Assembly: GCA_030628905.1 (NCBI GenBank) | Contig: DAOVQB010000071.1 | Location: forward strand, 1 to 19,961 | Direction: 5' to 3' | Length of the DNA stretch: 19,961 nt | DNA from: DAOVQB01 sp023128935 | GTDB lineage: Bacteria > Eisenbacteria > RBG-16-71-46 > CAIMUX01 > WJJG01 | Shown: positions 1 to 6,606 of the stretch, piece by piece | How the letters are laid out: every line of letters starts with the position of its first letter | How positions within the stretch are numbered: the first letter of the stretch is position 1 | Made by a program: the position numbers and the translations under genes | Notes under the pieces: model-generated | The model's input: the letters and a program-made list of their open reading frames with translations, nothing else | What the model was told of the DNA's origin: nothing | The model's database searches: none

Positions 1-2
1 CA

Positions 3-524
3 TCACAGTTCGAAAGCGCAATCGAGTGGCTCCGCAAGAGCGGGCTCGTGCATCCGGTCGTCAACATCACAACATCGAAACTGCGGCTCAGTGGATACTC
101 CGACAATCGCAAGTTCAAGCTGTACATCATGGAATCGGGGTTGCTCGGGGCGATGCTGGACGTCGCCTCCAGCACCATCGTGACGGGGGACAAGCTCTTC
201 TCAGAGTACTGCGGCGCATTCGTGGAAAACTACGTCGTCACAGAGCTGGTGAAGTGCGGCTTTGAAGACTTGTACTACTGGACGAGCGGAGGCGAAGCCG
301 AAGTCGATCTCATCTTGGCTCATCGGGATAGGATCTACCCTCTTGAGATCAAGAGCGGGATGAGCCGGAGAACCAAGAGTATTCGCGTATACGCCATGAA
401 GCACAACCCATCGCACTTGTTCAGGACATCTCCAAGGAATTGCACCCGAGACGGGGATATGACCAACATTCCGCTCTATGCGATTGCACGGTTTTCAGAT
501 GTCGTTGATCGCACCTGTCGGTGA
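3..524 (+). CDS. AAA ATPase with DUF4143 domain, C-terminal part (cut by left edge)
   Basis: The frame is open from the first bases of the window, so the gene starts upstream and only the last ~173 residues are seen. They contain the end of the DUF4143 region and then the nuclease-like core: YYWTSGG, then the acidic strand AEVDLIL, then YPLEIKSG, the usual E-x-D...E-x-K pattern of this family. The family consists of P-loop ATPases of poorly known function, often carried as mobile accessory genes. The Walker motifs would lie outside the window. The frame runs cleanly to a TGA at 522-524, and the C-terminus has the expected pattern after the K. A SEC-C gene converges on it 45 bases downstream. 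Whether the N-terminal half is intact cannot be judged here. Confidence 0.8.
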   Translation, partial: SQFESAIEWLRKSGLVHPVVNITTSKLRLSGYSDNRKFKLYIMESGLLGAMLDVASSTIVTGDKLFSEYCGAFVENYVVTELVKCGFEDLYYWTSGGEAEVDLILAHRDRIYPLEIKSGMSRRTKSIRVYAMKHNPSHLFRTSPRNCTRDGDMTNIPLYAIARFSDVVDRTCR

Positions 525-568
525 GCAAACGGAGAAAGCCCACCCGCGCATAGGAATTCGGTAGACCG

Positions 569-1372
569 CTACGGACCGCAACAGCGCTTGTACTTCTTCC
601 CGCTGCCACAGGGACAGGGATCATTGCGGCCGGGTTTGGGGGCATCACGCCGAACGGTCTCGCCACCTGCAAAAGGGGGACTCTGTGGCTGGAGTCGCGG
701 CACGGGAACTTCCTTCCTCTCGCTCCCCTCCTGGCGTTGCCGATCCTCCTGCTCCAACGTAGCGGCGTCCTCCGGCCGTCCGAGCTCCTCCAGCATGGGA
801 AGGAGTCGCTCGAGGACTCCGGCCCGCGTGTAGGGATCCTCGCTGGTCATCGACAACGCCTTGCGGTAGGCGGATTCCGCCGGCTCGAATTCGCGCCGGA
901 TCTGATGAACCTCACCCGCTCGGACCACCGTCCAGGCGTAATCGGGAAATCGTTCGAGGTTCGCCCGGGCCTGATCCAGCGCCTCATCAAGGCGGCCCAC
1001 TTCCGCCAGGAACAGCGCAAGATCGCCCAGGAAGTTATCCGGGGTCGTGACCTCGGCATAGCTATGAGCATGGGCGATCAGCTCATCGATCATGCCCGCT
1101 TGCTTGAGTTTCCAGGGAAGGTCGTCGAGCAGCCAATGCATGGGATCACACTCGAATGGGAGGTCCTCCTGGACCTGGTAGAAGCGATCAGGATCATTGC
1201 CGATCCACTCGCGGAAGGCCAGAGCGGCTTTCAGGCTGCCCTTGAGAGGGAAGTCATCCTCGCACTGATTCCGGTCGGCTCTGTGGCGGTGCAACAGAAA
1301 GGGCTGGAGCTGGCGGATGACCTCTTCCAGATCCGCATCGTTCGCGATGTGTGGTTCAGGCGGCGTGGACAT
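569..1372 (-). CDS. TPR-repeat protein with C-terminal SEC-C zinc-binding motif
   Basis: 267 residues. The last ~20 form a textbook SEC-C motif (C253-P-C255-G-S-G-x-K-Y-K-x-C264-C265), a zinc-binding tail known from SecA and many stand-alone proteins. Residues ~112-182 look like two tetratricopeptide-like helical pairs (for example LALFLAEVGRLDEALDQA and FEPAESAYRKAL). Residues 200-247 are a polar, proline-rich linker. The frame is open for 73 more codons upstream, but ATG at 1372 is preferred: an AGGAG lies 10 bases before it and the upstream translation looks non-coding. The role is unknown. TPR plus SEC-C suggests a protein- or ribosome-associated adaptor, but this is inference. It sits alone between two ATPase genes in convergent or divergent arrangement, so it is probably monocistronic. 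Confidence 0.8.
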   Translation of the reverse strand: MSTPPEPHIANDADLEEVIRQLQPFLLHRHRADRNQCEDDFPLKGSLKAALAFREWIGNDPDRFYQVQEDLPFECDPMHWLLDDLPWKLKQAGMIDELIAHAHSYAEVTTPDNFLGDLALFLAEVGRLDEALDQARANLERFPDYAWTVVRAGEVHQIRREFEPAESAYRKALSMTSEDPYTRAGVLERLLPMLEELGRPEDAATLEQEDRQRQEGSERKEVPVPRLQPQSPPFAGGETVRRDAPKPGRNDPCPCGSGKKYKRCCGP

Positions 1373-1791
1373 GGTGCATTGACTCCTCTTCCTCAGGATT
1401 TCCTTGTCTCCCCCACCATACGCAATGCCGGCTCGAGATTCCTCCGCGGAAGTACCAATTCCTGGAGAGGAGGCCTCCCGGTCGCCTTCAACAACATGAA
1501 GGCCCGTTACAGACGACGCGTAGGCGCCCGTCCGCAGCGCAGTGCAAGCCCCGCCGACCTTTGGGTCCAACCTACCAGCCGGCGGGGCCACTGTCTATTC
1601 GGCCCGCGGCCGCCGTTCCCGAGGCGCAGGGCCAGGAAGAAAGCGGGACCAGTCATGATCCACTGAAGCCGGGTTTCCCTTCGCATCTTTGCCTCCTGTC
1701 CGTACTTCCGCCGGGTGTCCTGAACACTCAGTCATGCTGGAGCATCTCGCGGTGGAAATATGTATAGAGAGTCAGCAGTTTTGCCGTCAAA
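1373..1791. other. Intergenic stretch without recognisable gene
   Basis: This is the divergent gap of about 420 bases between the SEC-C gene and the next ATPase. Reading both strands I see only accidental open frames with no family resemblance. There is no clear hairpin, repeat or strong promoter. The promoters of both flanking genes should lie here, but I could not assign convincing -35/-10 pairs. Confidence 0.5.
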
Positions 1792-2958
1792 ATGCTGGCC
1801 ACGTATCCACGACGTCTTGAGCTCCCATCGCGTTCCTTTTTCCTGTTTGGTCCCAGGGGAACAGGAAAAACGACCTGGCTCGGTCTGAAGCTCCAGGATG
1901 CGGAATGGTTCGACCTGCTCAGAAACAGGAAGCTACTGGAACTCATGCGCGACCCTGACAGCTTTCGACGCCGGGTTGAGGCTCTCAAAGAGGGATCCTG
2001 GATCGTCCTCGATGAGATTCAGCGCATGCCGGAACTCCTGAACGAGATCCATGCAATCATGAATCGCCAACCCGGCAAATACCATTTCGCCCTCACGGGA
2101 TCCAGTGCGAGGAGACTGAAGCGCGGTGGGGTCAATCTGCTCGCGGGACGAGCCGTCAATCGCCAGTTTTTCCCGCTGGTCGGAGATGAAATCGGCTACG
2201 ACTTTGAGATCGATGATCTGTTGCGCTTCGGGACGCTGCCGGCCGTGGTCGCAGAAGGTACCGTGGACGACAAAATCGACCTATTGGAAGCCTATGTTGC
2301 CAACTATGTGCGCGAGGAAATTCAGCAGGAGGCAGCGGTCAAGAACCTGGACTCGTTTACGCAATTCCTCGAGATCGCGGGCATCATGAATGCCCAGGTG
2401 ACGAGTGTCGCCGCAATCGCCAGGGATGCCGCCGTAGCCCGCCCCACCGTGCAAGGGTATTTCCAGGTCTTGATCGATACACTGATCGGCATCTGGCTCC
2501 CAGCCTGGCAACCCCGCGCGAAGGTCAAGGAGGTCAAGCACCCCAAGTTCTACTTCTTCGATCCGGGTGTGGTCCGAGGCGTCGCGGGGAAGCTCCGCGA
2601 TGCCCCAACGGGCGACGAAAGAAGATGGCTCCTGGAAACCGTCGTCTTGAACGAGCTCCGCGCGTGGATCCAGTTCGCGAACTGCGGCGGCAAACTTTGC
2701 TACTGGCGGACTCCGTCCGGAGGAGAGCTCGATTTCGTGTGGGTGCGCGACCGACATGCCGTTGGAATCGAGGTAAGAGTGAATGGCCATTGGAGACCGG
2801 AGTTCTCCCGAGTACTGAAGGAGCTGAGGGAGTTCGGTTCGATTCAGAAATGTTTCGGAGTGTACTGTGGCTCCGAACGCCTACAAGATGGTCCCGTCAC
2901 TGTGCTCCCCATCAAGGAGTTCATGGCCGCACTGTCGAGGGGGGAGATCATCCCGTAG
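1792..2958 (+). CDS. AAA ATPase with C-terminal DUF4143/nuclease-like domain
   Basis: 388 residues, full length for the family. Walker A is GPRGTGKT at residues 20-27, Walker B is WIVLDE ending at D74-E75, and a sensor-like LTGSS follows at 101-105. The middle carries a helical, winged-helix-like segment (AAIARDAAVARPTVQGYF, residues 207-224) that in this family precedes the DUF4143 C-terminal part. The nuclease-like core is YWRTPSGGELDFVWV (304-318) followed by GIEVR at 325-329. The usual lysine of E-x-K is an arginine here (R329). The start is the first ATG of the frame. No good Shine-Dalgarno sequence is visible before it, so initiation may be leaderless or weak. Neighbours give no operon partner. 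ATP hydrolysis is expected from the motifs; substrate and role are unknown. Confidence 0.87.
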   Translation: MLATYPRRLELPSRSFFLFGPRGTGKTTWLGLKLQDAEWFDLLRNRKLLELMRDPDSFRRRVEALKEGSWIVLDEIQRMPELLNEIHAIMNRQPGKYHFALTGSSARRLKRGGVNLLAGRAVNRQFFPLVGDEIGYDFEIDDLLRFGTLPAVVAEGTVDDKIDLLEAYVANYVREEIQQEAAVKNLDSFTQFLEIAGIMNAQVTSVAAIARDAAVARPTVQGYFQVLIDTLIGIWLPAWQPRAKVKEVKHPKFYFFDPGVVRGVAGKLRDAPTGDERRWLLETVVLNELRAWIQFANCGGKLCYWRTPSGGELDFVWVRDRHAVGIEVRVNGHWRPEFSRVLKELREFGSIQKCFGVYCGSERLQDGPVTVLPIKEFMAALSRGEIIP

Positions 2959-3111
2959 CTCGCACTCCGGTCCGCGCATTGAAGCACCTCCGGCAATCTA
3001 CCTTCTCTTGCGCTCCATCCGATTGCTTGCACCATCGAACGCCTCGAACTCGGCGGCAAGCCTTGATCGTCTCTGTTTCCAACATCACGGGTTCTTCCTC
3101 ACCGAATTCGA

Positions 3112-3480
3112 GACAGTTTCAAGGAACAGTTCAAGGTTACACGGACCTATGAAAGAACTATCAGGATTCTGGCGAACAAGGGTTGTTCACGGGAGGAACT
3201 CGCGCGTCACCTGCATGTGTTGACGCTGATCGAGTGCAAGTTCACCGCAAGACCGGTCGACACGACGGTGATCGATGATGTCGCACGCAAGATCAAGTTT
3301 CTAGGCACCCCTTCACAATACACGGTTGAACGGGTCCTCATCTCTGCGGGTGGGGTGACCCCAAACCTCGCTCGCAGCGACTACTTCCACCAGATTGGTG
3401 GCCGCGGTGAATTCGATGCGAGATCGTCGAATGTCGTCATGGGATTCATGTCTGAGCGCACCATCGCGGAGTGCCCGTAA
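3112..3480 (+). pseudogene. Remnant of a second-family AAA ATPase (wHTH joined directly to the nuclease-like tail)
   Basis: One open frame reads DSFKEQFKVTRTYERTIRIL..SREELARHLHV and continues without a stop into LTLIECKFTARPVDTTVIDD, then a tail to TAA at 3478-3480. The first part resembles the winged-helix linker of archaeal-type (DUF234-like) ATPases. The second resembles their C-terminal IECKF nuclease-like strand. The 100-200 residues that normally separate them, and the whole P-loop domain, are missing, so this is an internal-deletion remnant. In the next frame just upstream FFLTEFE also fits the family, which implies a frameshift as well. No start codon with a ribosome-binding site is convincing. 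It is probably not functional. The family call rests on motif memory, not on alignment. Confidence 0.6.
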
Positions 3481-4257
3481 CGGCCAGTTCGCATTCGGGT
3501 GATGCCTCCCTTGCTCACTACCCCGTATTGGATACACGCAGGCCAAGCTCGAGTCGACACCCACGGACGTGATACTCGCTGAGCTCACCTTCAACGGTCT
3601 CTGTATGCAGATCCATCCGTCTAATACTGCACGCACATACGATATCCCAGGCCTTGTAGGTCTGTACGGTGATATAGGCCTGCGCAACCACGGCAGCAGC
3701 GGTGCTGGTGTCAGATCCGGGCCTGTCAGTCATTCCAGCGAGCGATCCGGTATGACGGCAGAGCTCCGGCGCTGGAGAAGTACCCGCGAAGGAGGGTGAC
3801 CGGTACTACCTGCAACGGATATCGCTTCTTCCAGTTAGCGGATTCAGACGCTCCGGGCACCAACAGACACCCCCACCGCAAACCCGTGCCGATCACCGTC
3901 TGATCCCAGGAACTCGCAACCGAATTCTGACGCGGTACACGCCGCGAGTCGGTAGTCATACTGAACGCCACCGAGAACCGGGAGAGTCACGAGCTTGCCG
4001 TGTTAGAGGACAGCACCGGGCAGAGCTAGGAGGGATACCTTTGCGGAATCGACGATACGTCCCCACGGTGGAACTGGCTCGATGGAAATCACGTGGGGCC
4101 GTAGATGGTCTTGCAGCATGTGGACGAGCATGGGAGGATCTGGTTGATGAGGTATTCAAGGCGACGCGTTGACAGCTGTCAGTTAGTGCTGTTTCCGGCG
4201 CTTCGGGAGGGAAGGGAGGTTTATCGCGTCGCAGGATAGGGGGATTCTCGGCTCCCC
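3481..4257. other. Gene-poor stretch with possible beta-barrel protein debris
   Basis: No complete gene is recognisable in these ~780 bases. Two minus-strand segments (3518-3733 and 3844-4002) have the alternating hydrophobic pattern of outer-membrane strands, described separately. The rest shows only short random frames on both strands, with no hairpin terminator, tRNA or repeat that I can support. Confidence 0.4.
3518..4002 (-). pseudogene. Possible outer-membrane beta-barrel protein remnant, multiply broken
   Basis: Reading the minus strand, 4002-3844 gives HGKLVTLPVLGGVQYDYRL ... HGFAVGVSVGARSV and stops; 3733-3518 gives YITVQTYKAWDIV ... GCRLELGLRVSNTG and stops. Both show alternating hydrophobic/polar strands and glycine-rich turns, as in small beta-barrel outer-membrane proteins. 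Stops and frame changes separate them, and there is no start codon with a ribosome-binding site. I do not recognise a specific family. This is a weak call: the pattern could arise by chance in a 480-base stretch. If real, it is a dead gene, like much of its surroundings. Confidence 0.22.
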
Positions 4258-4475
4258 CGGAGAATGACGGGCTCGCGCCAGTGGCGATCTGGCACTGGTC
4301 TGCGGCCCCGCATTCGCGAGCGCGTCATGCGAGAGGTATTGCCATTGTGAGAGACGATCGCGAAAGGCTTGCTGATATCCTCGAGGCTATCGAGCGAATT
4401 GAGAAATGCGCGGCACGTGGCCGCGATGAATTCTATAACGAGGAACTCATCCACACATGGATCGTGCACTACCTC
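4258..4475 (+). repeat. Direct repeat, copy 1 (MntA/HepT segment with internal deletion)
   Basis: The first 41 bases match 7871-7911 with 2 differences. From the shared GG at 4297-4298 the sequence jumps to match 8099-8276 with few differences and one 1-base gap. Compared with copy 2, this copy lacks the ~187 bases between 7912 and 8098, and the junction has a 2-base (GG) microhomology. Beyond CTC at 4475 the similarity fades within about ten bases. Confidence 0.85.
4297..4350 (+). pseudogene. 3' scrap of an MntA-like nucleotidyltransferase gene
   Basis: The codons read GLRPRIRERVMREVLPL followed by TGA, identical to the end of the second MntA-like copy at 8099-8152. Everything upstream (the nucleotidyltransferase fold and its GSxxxRG motif) has been deleted. 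The stop overlaps the GTG start of the HepT-like remnant in the GTGA arrangement typical of MntA/HepT pairs, which supports the identification. No function is possible for this piece. Confidence 0.7.
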
Positions 4476-4478
4476 TAA
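4347..4478 (+). pseudogene. Truncated HepT-like (DUF86/HEPN) toxin, N-terminal third
   Basis: 43 codons read VRDDRERLADILEAIERIEK..GRDEFYNEELIHTWIVHYL and then TAA. HepT toxins are ~110-residue HEPN RNases whose active site (R-x4-H, as in RNILVH) lies in the C-terminal half; that half is absent here. In copy 2 the corresponding codon is CAG, so two base changes created the stop, and the sequence beyond then diverges. In this copy the N-terminal frame is intact, whereas copy 2 has a 1-base deletion at the same place. Between them the two copies hold the parts of one good gene. The HEPN active site is missing, so no RNase activity is expected. Confidence 0.75.
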
Positions 4479-4545
4479 ATTAGCGGTTCACTTCGTGTAT
4501 ACTCACCACGGCTCCAGCGAGCCATACAAGAATGGGAGAAATGTG

Positions 4546-4785
4546 ATGGACTGGCGGGAACACATAGCAACAGACTCGCAAGTGCTTGTAGGAAAACCTG
4601 TTGTCAGGGGTACCCGACTCTCGGTGGACTTCATTCTTGGTCTTCTGGCCGAGGGATGGTCGGAGCAACGGATCCTTGAGAACTATCCCTCGATGACCGC
4701 GGATGCCTTTCGGGCTGTCTACGCATACGCGGCTCAGGTCCTGGGTGACGAAGCCACCTACCCCATTCGACGGACTGGCTCCTGA
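4546..4785 (+). CDS. DUF433 antitoxin-like protein
   Basis: 79 residues with the DUF433 signature GKPVVRGTRLSVDFILGLLAEGW (split: GKPVVRGTR at 17-25, LSVDFILGLLAEGWS at 26-40) and then an ILENYPSMTADAFRAVYAYAA helix pair. DUF433 proteins are small winged-helix DNA-binding antitoxins paired with DUF5615 PIN-like toxins. ATG at 4546 is chosen over upstream in-frame starts because GGGAGA lies 6 bases before it. The stop TGA shares its A with the ATG of the next gene, the classic coupled arrangement. A TATACT at 4498-4503 is a plausible -10 box just after the truncated HepT, so the antitoxin may be transcribed from the junction. The antitoxin itself shows no lesion, while its toxin partner does. 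Confidence 0.85.
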   Translation: MDWREHIATDSQVLVGKPVVRGTRLSVDFILGLLAEGWSEQRILENYPSMTADAFRAVYAYAAQVLGDEATYPIRRTGS

Positions 4786-5167
4786 TGCGTCTGTTGGCGG
4801 ATGAGAACCTCCCTATGGCCACGGCGCTAGCATTGCGATTGCTGGTCACGATGTCCTCGCGGTTGCCGAAGCCTCTCCTGGCATCTCTGACATGGACGTC
4901 CTTCACATGGCCACAATAGAGGACCGAATTCTCATTACCTTCGACCACGATTTCGGCGCCTTGGTCTTCCGGAGAGCAACTGCTGCTGGCCCAGGCGTAA
5001 TCCTTTTCCGGCTCATCCCTCAGGCACCTGATGAACCAGCACAAGTGCTCCTCTCACTCATGGAGCAAACCGACATTCGTTTCAAAGGTCGCTTTACAGT
5101 TATCGACCGAGACCGCGTGCGTCAGCGACGATTGCCAGATGCCGACGGTCCGGCATCCAACATGTAG
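4785..5167 (+). pseudogene. DUF5615 PIN-like toxin, frameshifted near codon 18
   Basis: The start, ATG at 4785, reads MRLLADENLPMATALALR. This is the expected N-terminus, with the acidic D and E of the PIN-like fold. The frame then runs off into unrelated sequence. From 4841 the next frame continues perfectly: AGHDVLAVAEASPGISDMDVL..., then ITFDHDFGALVFR and GVILFRLIP, to TAG at 5165-5167. One base is missing near 4837-4840. ITxDxDFG is the conserved acidic motif of the family. Restored, the protein would be about 127 residues, normal length. It overlaps the DUF433 stop by one base. Either the toxin is dead, or the missing base is a sequencing error, or it depends on rare frameshifting. The lesion is not in a long homopolymer. 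Confidence 0.78.
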
Positions 5168-5583
5168 TTGTTGTACGTGCTCCCACTGCCTCGCCAGTGT
5201 CTTCTGGATACTGACATTTCCAAACACCTCCCCAGGCAAGATGGCAGGGCAGATCATTTAAGGGCACGCTTCACGCGAGCGTTGTTGGCATTGACGGCAT
5301 TCTCGGTGTCCTCAAGTTGCGCTATGATGCTGCATAGACGACGGTGGCCACAACCGTCCCCGCGAGGTCCTGGATGCAGCGAGGGAGGGGAGCAGGCTCC
5401 TGTTGTCCCGCTAGTTGTTTCCAGCGAGCAGGCCCGCGAGGATGCGTGTCGTTATGCAGGCTGCTGGCGTTGGAGGCAGGCAATTTCGACTGCCTTGATT
5501 GAGCAGGCCCGCGGGGACGCGCGTCGTTCTGCAGGACCGCGCGAAGGCCATGGCGCAAGCGAGGAGAGACAGGGGGGGGAAAG
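5168..5583. other. Gene-free stretch with a 75-bp-period repeat
   Basis: These ~415 bases carry no convincing gene on either strand; long open frames here are arginine-, glutamine- and proline-rich and look like composition artefacts. Two 35-base copies of a repeat occur at 5426-5460 and 5501-5535. The promoter of the macro-domain gene should lie in the last part, where a G-rich run ends in its ribosome-binding site. Confidence 0.5.
5426..5535. repeat. Two 35-bp direct repeats, 75-bp period
   Basis: 5426-5460 and 5501-5535 both begin GAGCAGGCCCGCG and end TGCAGG, with 4 substitutions in 35 positions. A 40-base unrelated stretch separates them. The spacing is CRISPR-like, but there are only two copies and the mismatches are spread out. 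Confidence 0.7.
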
Positions 5584-6186
5584 GTGCAAAGCCTCAGCAA
5601 ACTGATCTTGGTTGATCGCAAGGAGACCATGTGTGCGGCGCTGCGAAGTCACTTCAAGGGGATGGCAAATACCGAAGTCGTTAACGGGCGGTTCCAGGAT
5701 CTTCCCGAGTTCTGTTGCATGGTCAGCCCGGCAAACTCATTTGGTTTGATGGACGGAGGAGTGGACGATGCAATCGTGGGCTTCTTCGGGTGCTCTCTCG
5801 AGCGAAGAGTCCAACAGCTCATCCGAGAGGAGTTTGGTGGAGAGCAACCCGTTGGAACATCCATCATTGTGGAAACCGATTACCCACGTCATCCGTTTGT
5901 GGCCCACACACCAACAATGCGAATTCCGATGCTGATCGCGGGCACCGACAATGTGTACGTGGCGATGTGGGCAATGCTCCAGGCAGTCCGTCGCCACAAC
6001 CGGGGCGCTGACCGACCTATCCGAATTGTTGCGTGCCCGGCCCTCGGCACGGGGGCCGGCGGAATGGCACCGGATGAGGCTGCTAGACAGATGGCCCTGG
6101 CCTACGAATACAGCCTGGCACCCCCGGCGGAGATGGACTGGACGGCTGCTGATAAGCGGCATGAGAAGATATTGTATGCGAGGTGA
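5584..6186 (+). CDS. Macro-domain (ADP-ribose-binding) protein
   Basis: 200 residues. The macro-domain landmarks are in order: a first strand KLILVDR (6-12); VVNGRFQDLPEFCCMVSPANSFGLMDGGVDDAI around 32-64, where PANSFGLMDGGVD is the ADP-ribose-binding loop; PVGTS at 89-93; and CPALGTGAGGM at 151-161, matching the G-x-G-x-G pyrophosphate loop. Macro domains bind or hydrolyse ADP-ribose and its derivatives. Some are antitoxins of the DarT type, but no DarT-like gene is adjacent. The start is GTG at 5584, preceded by a G-rich, purine-only run (GGGGGGGAAAG) acting as ribosome-binding site. It follows a broken toxin-antitoxin pair, so it may belong to the same defence-type island, but a partner is not visible. 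A 24-bp tandem duplication runs over its stop codon. Confidence 0.78.
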   Translation: MQSLSKLILVDRKETMCAALRSHFKGMANTEVVNGRFQDLPEFCCMVSPANSFGLMDGGVDDAIVGFFGCSLERRVQQLIREEFGGEQPVGTSIIVETDYPRHPFVAHTPTMRIPMLIAGTDNVYVAMWAMLQAVRRHNRGADRPIRIVACPALGTGAGGMAPDEAARQMALAYEYSLAPPAEMDWTAADKRHEKILYAR

Positions 6187-6221
6187 TGGTTGAGGTGATG
6201 TGCGAGGTGATGGTTGAGGTG
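6177..6221 (+). repeat. 24-bp tandem duplication across the macro gene's stop codon
   Basis: A 21-base sequence beginning TGCGAGGTGATGG occurs at 6177-6197 and again, unchanged, at 6201-6221. The TGA of the macro-domain gene (6184-6186) lies in the first copy. The perfect match suggests a recent duplication. Confidence 0.8.
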
Positions 6222-6606
6222 TCCCGGAACCCTGCTAAGTGAATGCCCTGGAACTATCGGGAGACGCTGACGCGCCTCACCCCAAACCGAGCCTGCCACC
6301 GTAGTCTACACGGTCTTGGCCGCCGAGGGTTCGGGCCGATCGACCCCGCCGCTCCGGCCAGGATTCTCACGCGGATTGGGAACCAAACCGTCGAGTTGCG
6401 CTTCTTGCAGACGTAGATCCATTCTCGCGAGACAACGCATAAGTGCTTGTTTCGAAATGAACTGTGATTGGCGCCAGGTTGCCCATCCACCCTGTATTGA
6501 GCAAAACACCCCTAGCTATTGAGTAAACTACTACTCATTAATGAGTAAAACGCCGTACCATATTGAGTGAACACATCACTCAGGATCTCGAGCGAGGAAC
6601 AGAAAG
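6187..6606. other. Intergenic region ending in a repeat array
   Basis: The first ~300 bases hold no recognisable gene. A minus-strand frame at 6306-6509 was considered and rejected. The last 110 bases are an AT-rich island with the phased repeats listed next, in clear contrast to the GC-rich surroundings. Confidence 0.5.
6495..6582 (+). promoter_or_regulatory. Four-unit 22-bp repeat array, likely operator of the downstream ATPase gene
   Basis: The core TGAGYRAAmC starts at 6498, 6520, 6542 and 6564, exactly 22 bases apart each time. Three of the four are preceded by TAT (TATTGAG) and the third by TAA. The 12-base head is conserved and the other ten bases of each unit vary. A 16-base perfect palindrome, TACTCATTAATGAGTA, spans 6532-6547 and sets an inverted half-site between units 2 and 3. 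The array ends about 25 bases before the GTG start of the ATPase. Two helical turns per unit would place all sites on one face of the DNA, as expected for a cooperatively binding repressor. The binding protein is not identified. Confidence 0.7.

Noticed and set aside
737..1666. Long plus-strand open frame of 309 codons over the SEC-C gene
   Set aside because: It is the shadow of the minus-strand gene, which has a diagnostic C-terminal motif, TPR helices and a good ribosome-binding site.
2281..2790. Minus-strand open frame of 169 codons inside the first complete ATPase gene
   Set aside because: The plus-strand frame has all Walker and nuclease-like motifs; the antisense frame has no family likeness.
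5426..5535. Possible CRISPR array from the 35-bp repeats with 40-bp spacing
   Set aside because: Only two copies, four mismatches spread along the repeat, and no cas genes.
5168..5605. Plus-strand frame of 145 codons between the toxin remnant and the macro gene
   Set aside because: Its composition is dominated by the repeats, there is no ribosome-binding site, and it runs into the macro gene start in another frame.
6306..6509. Minus-strand frame (WATWRQSQFISK...LMRCLARMDLR) resembling the start of DUF4338/DruA-like proteins
   Set aside because: The resemblance is limited to a few spaced residues; no start site and no continuation of the domain are present, so it is not distinguishable from chance.
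6532..6547. 16-base palindrome considered as an insertion-sequence target or transposon end
   Set aside because: It is better explained as part of the 22-bp-periodic array; no transposase or matching end was found nearby.
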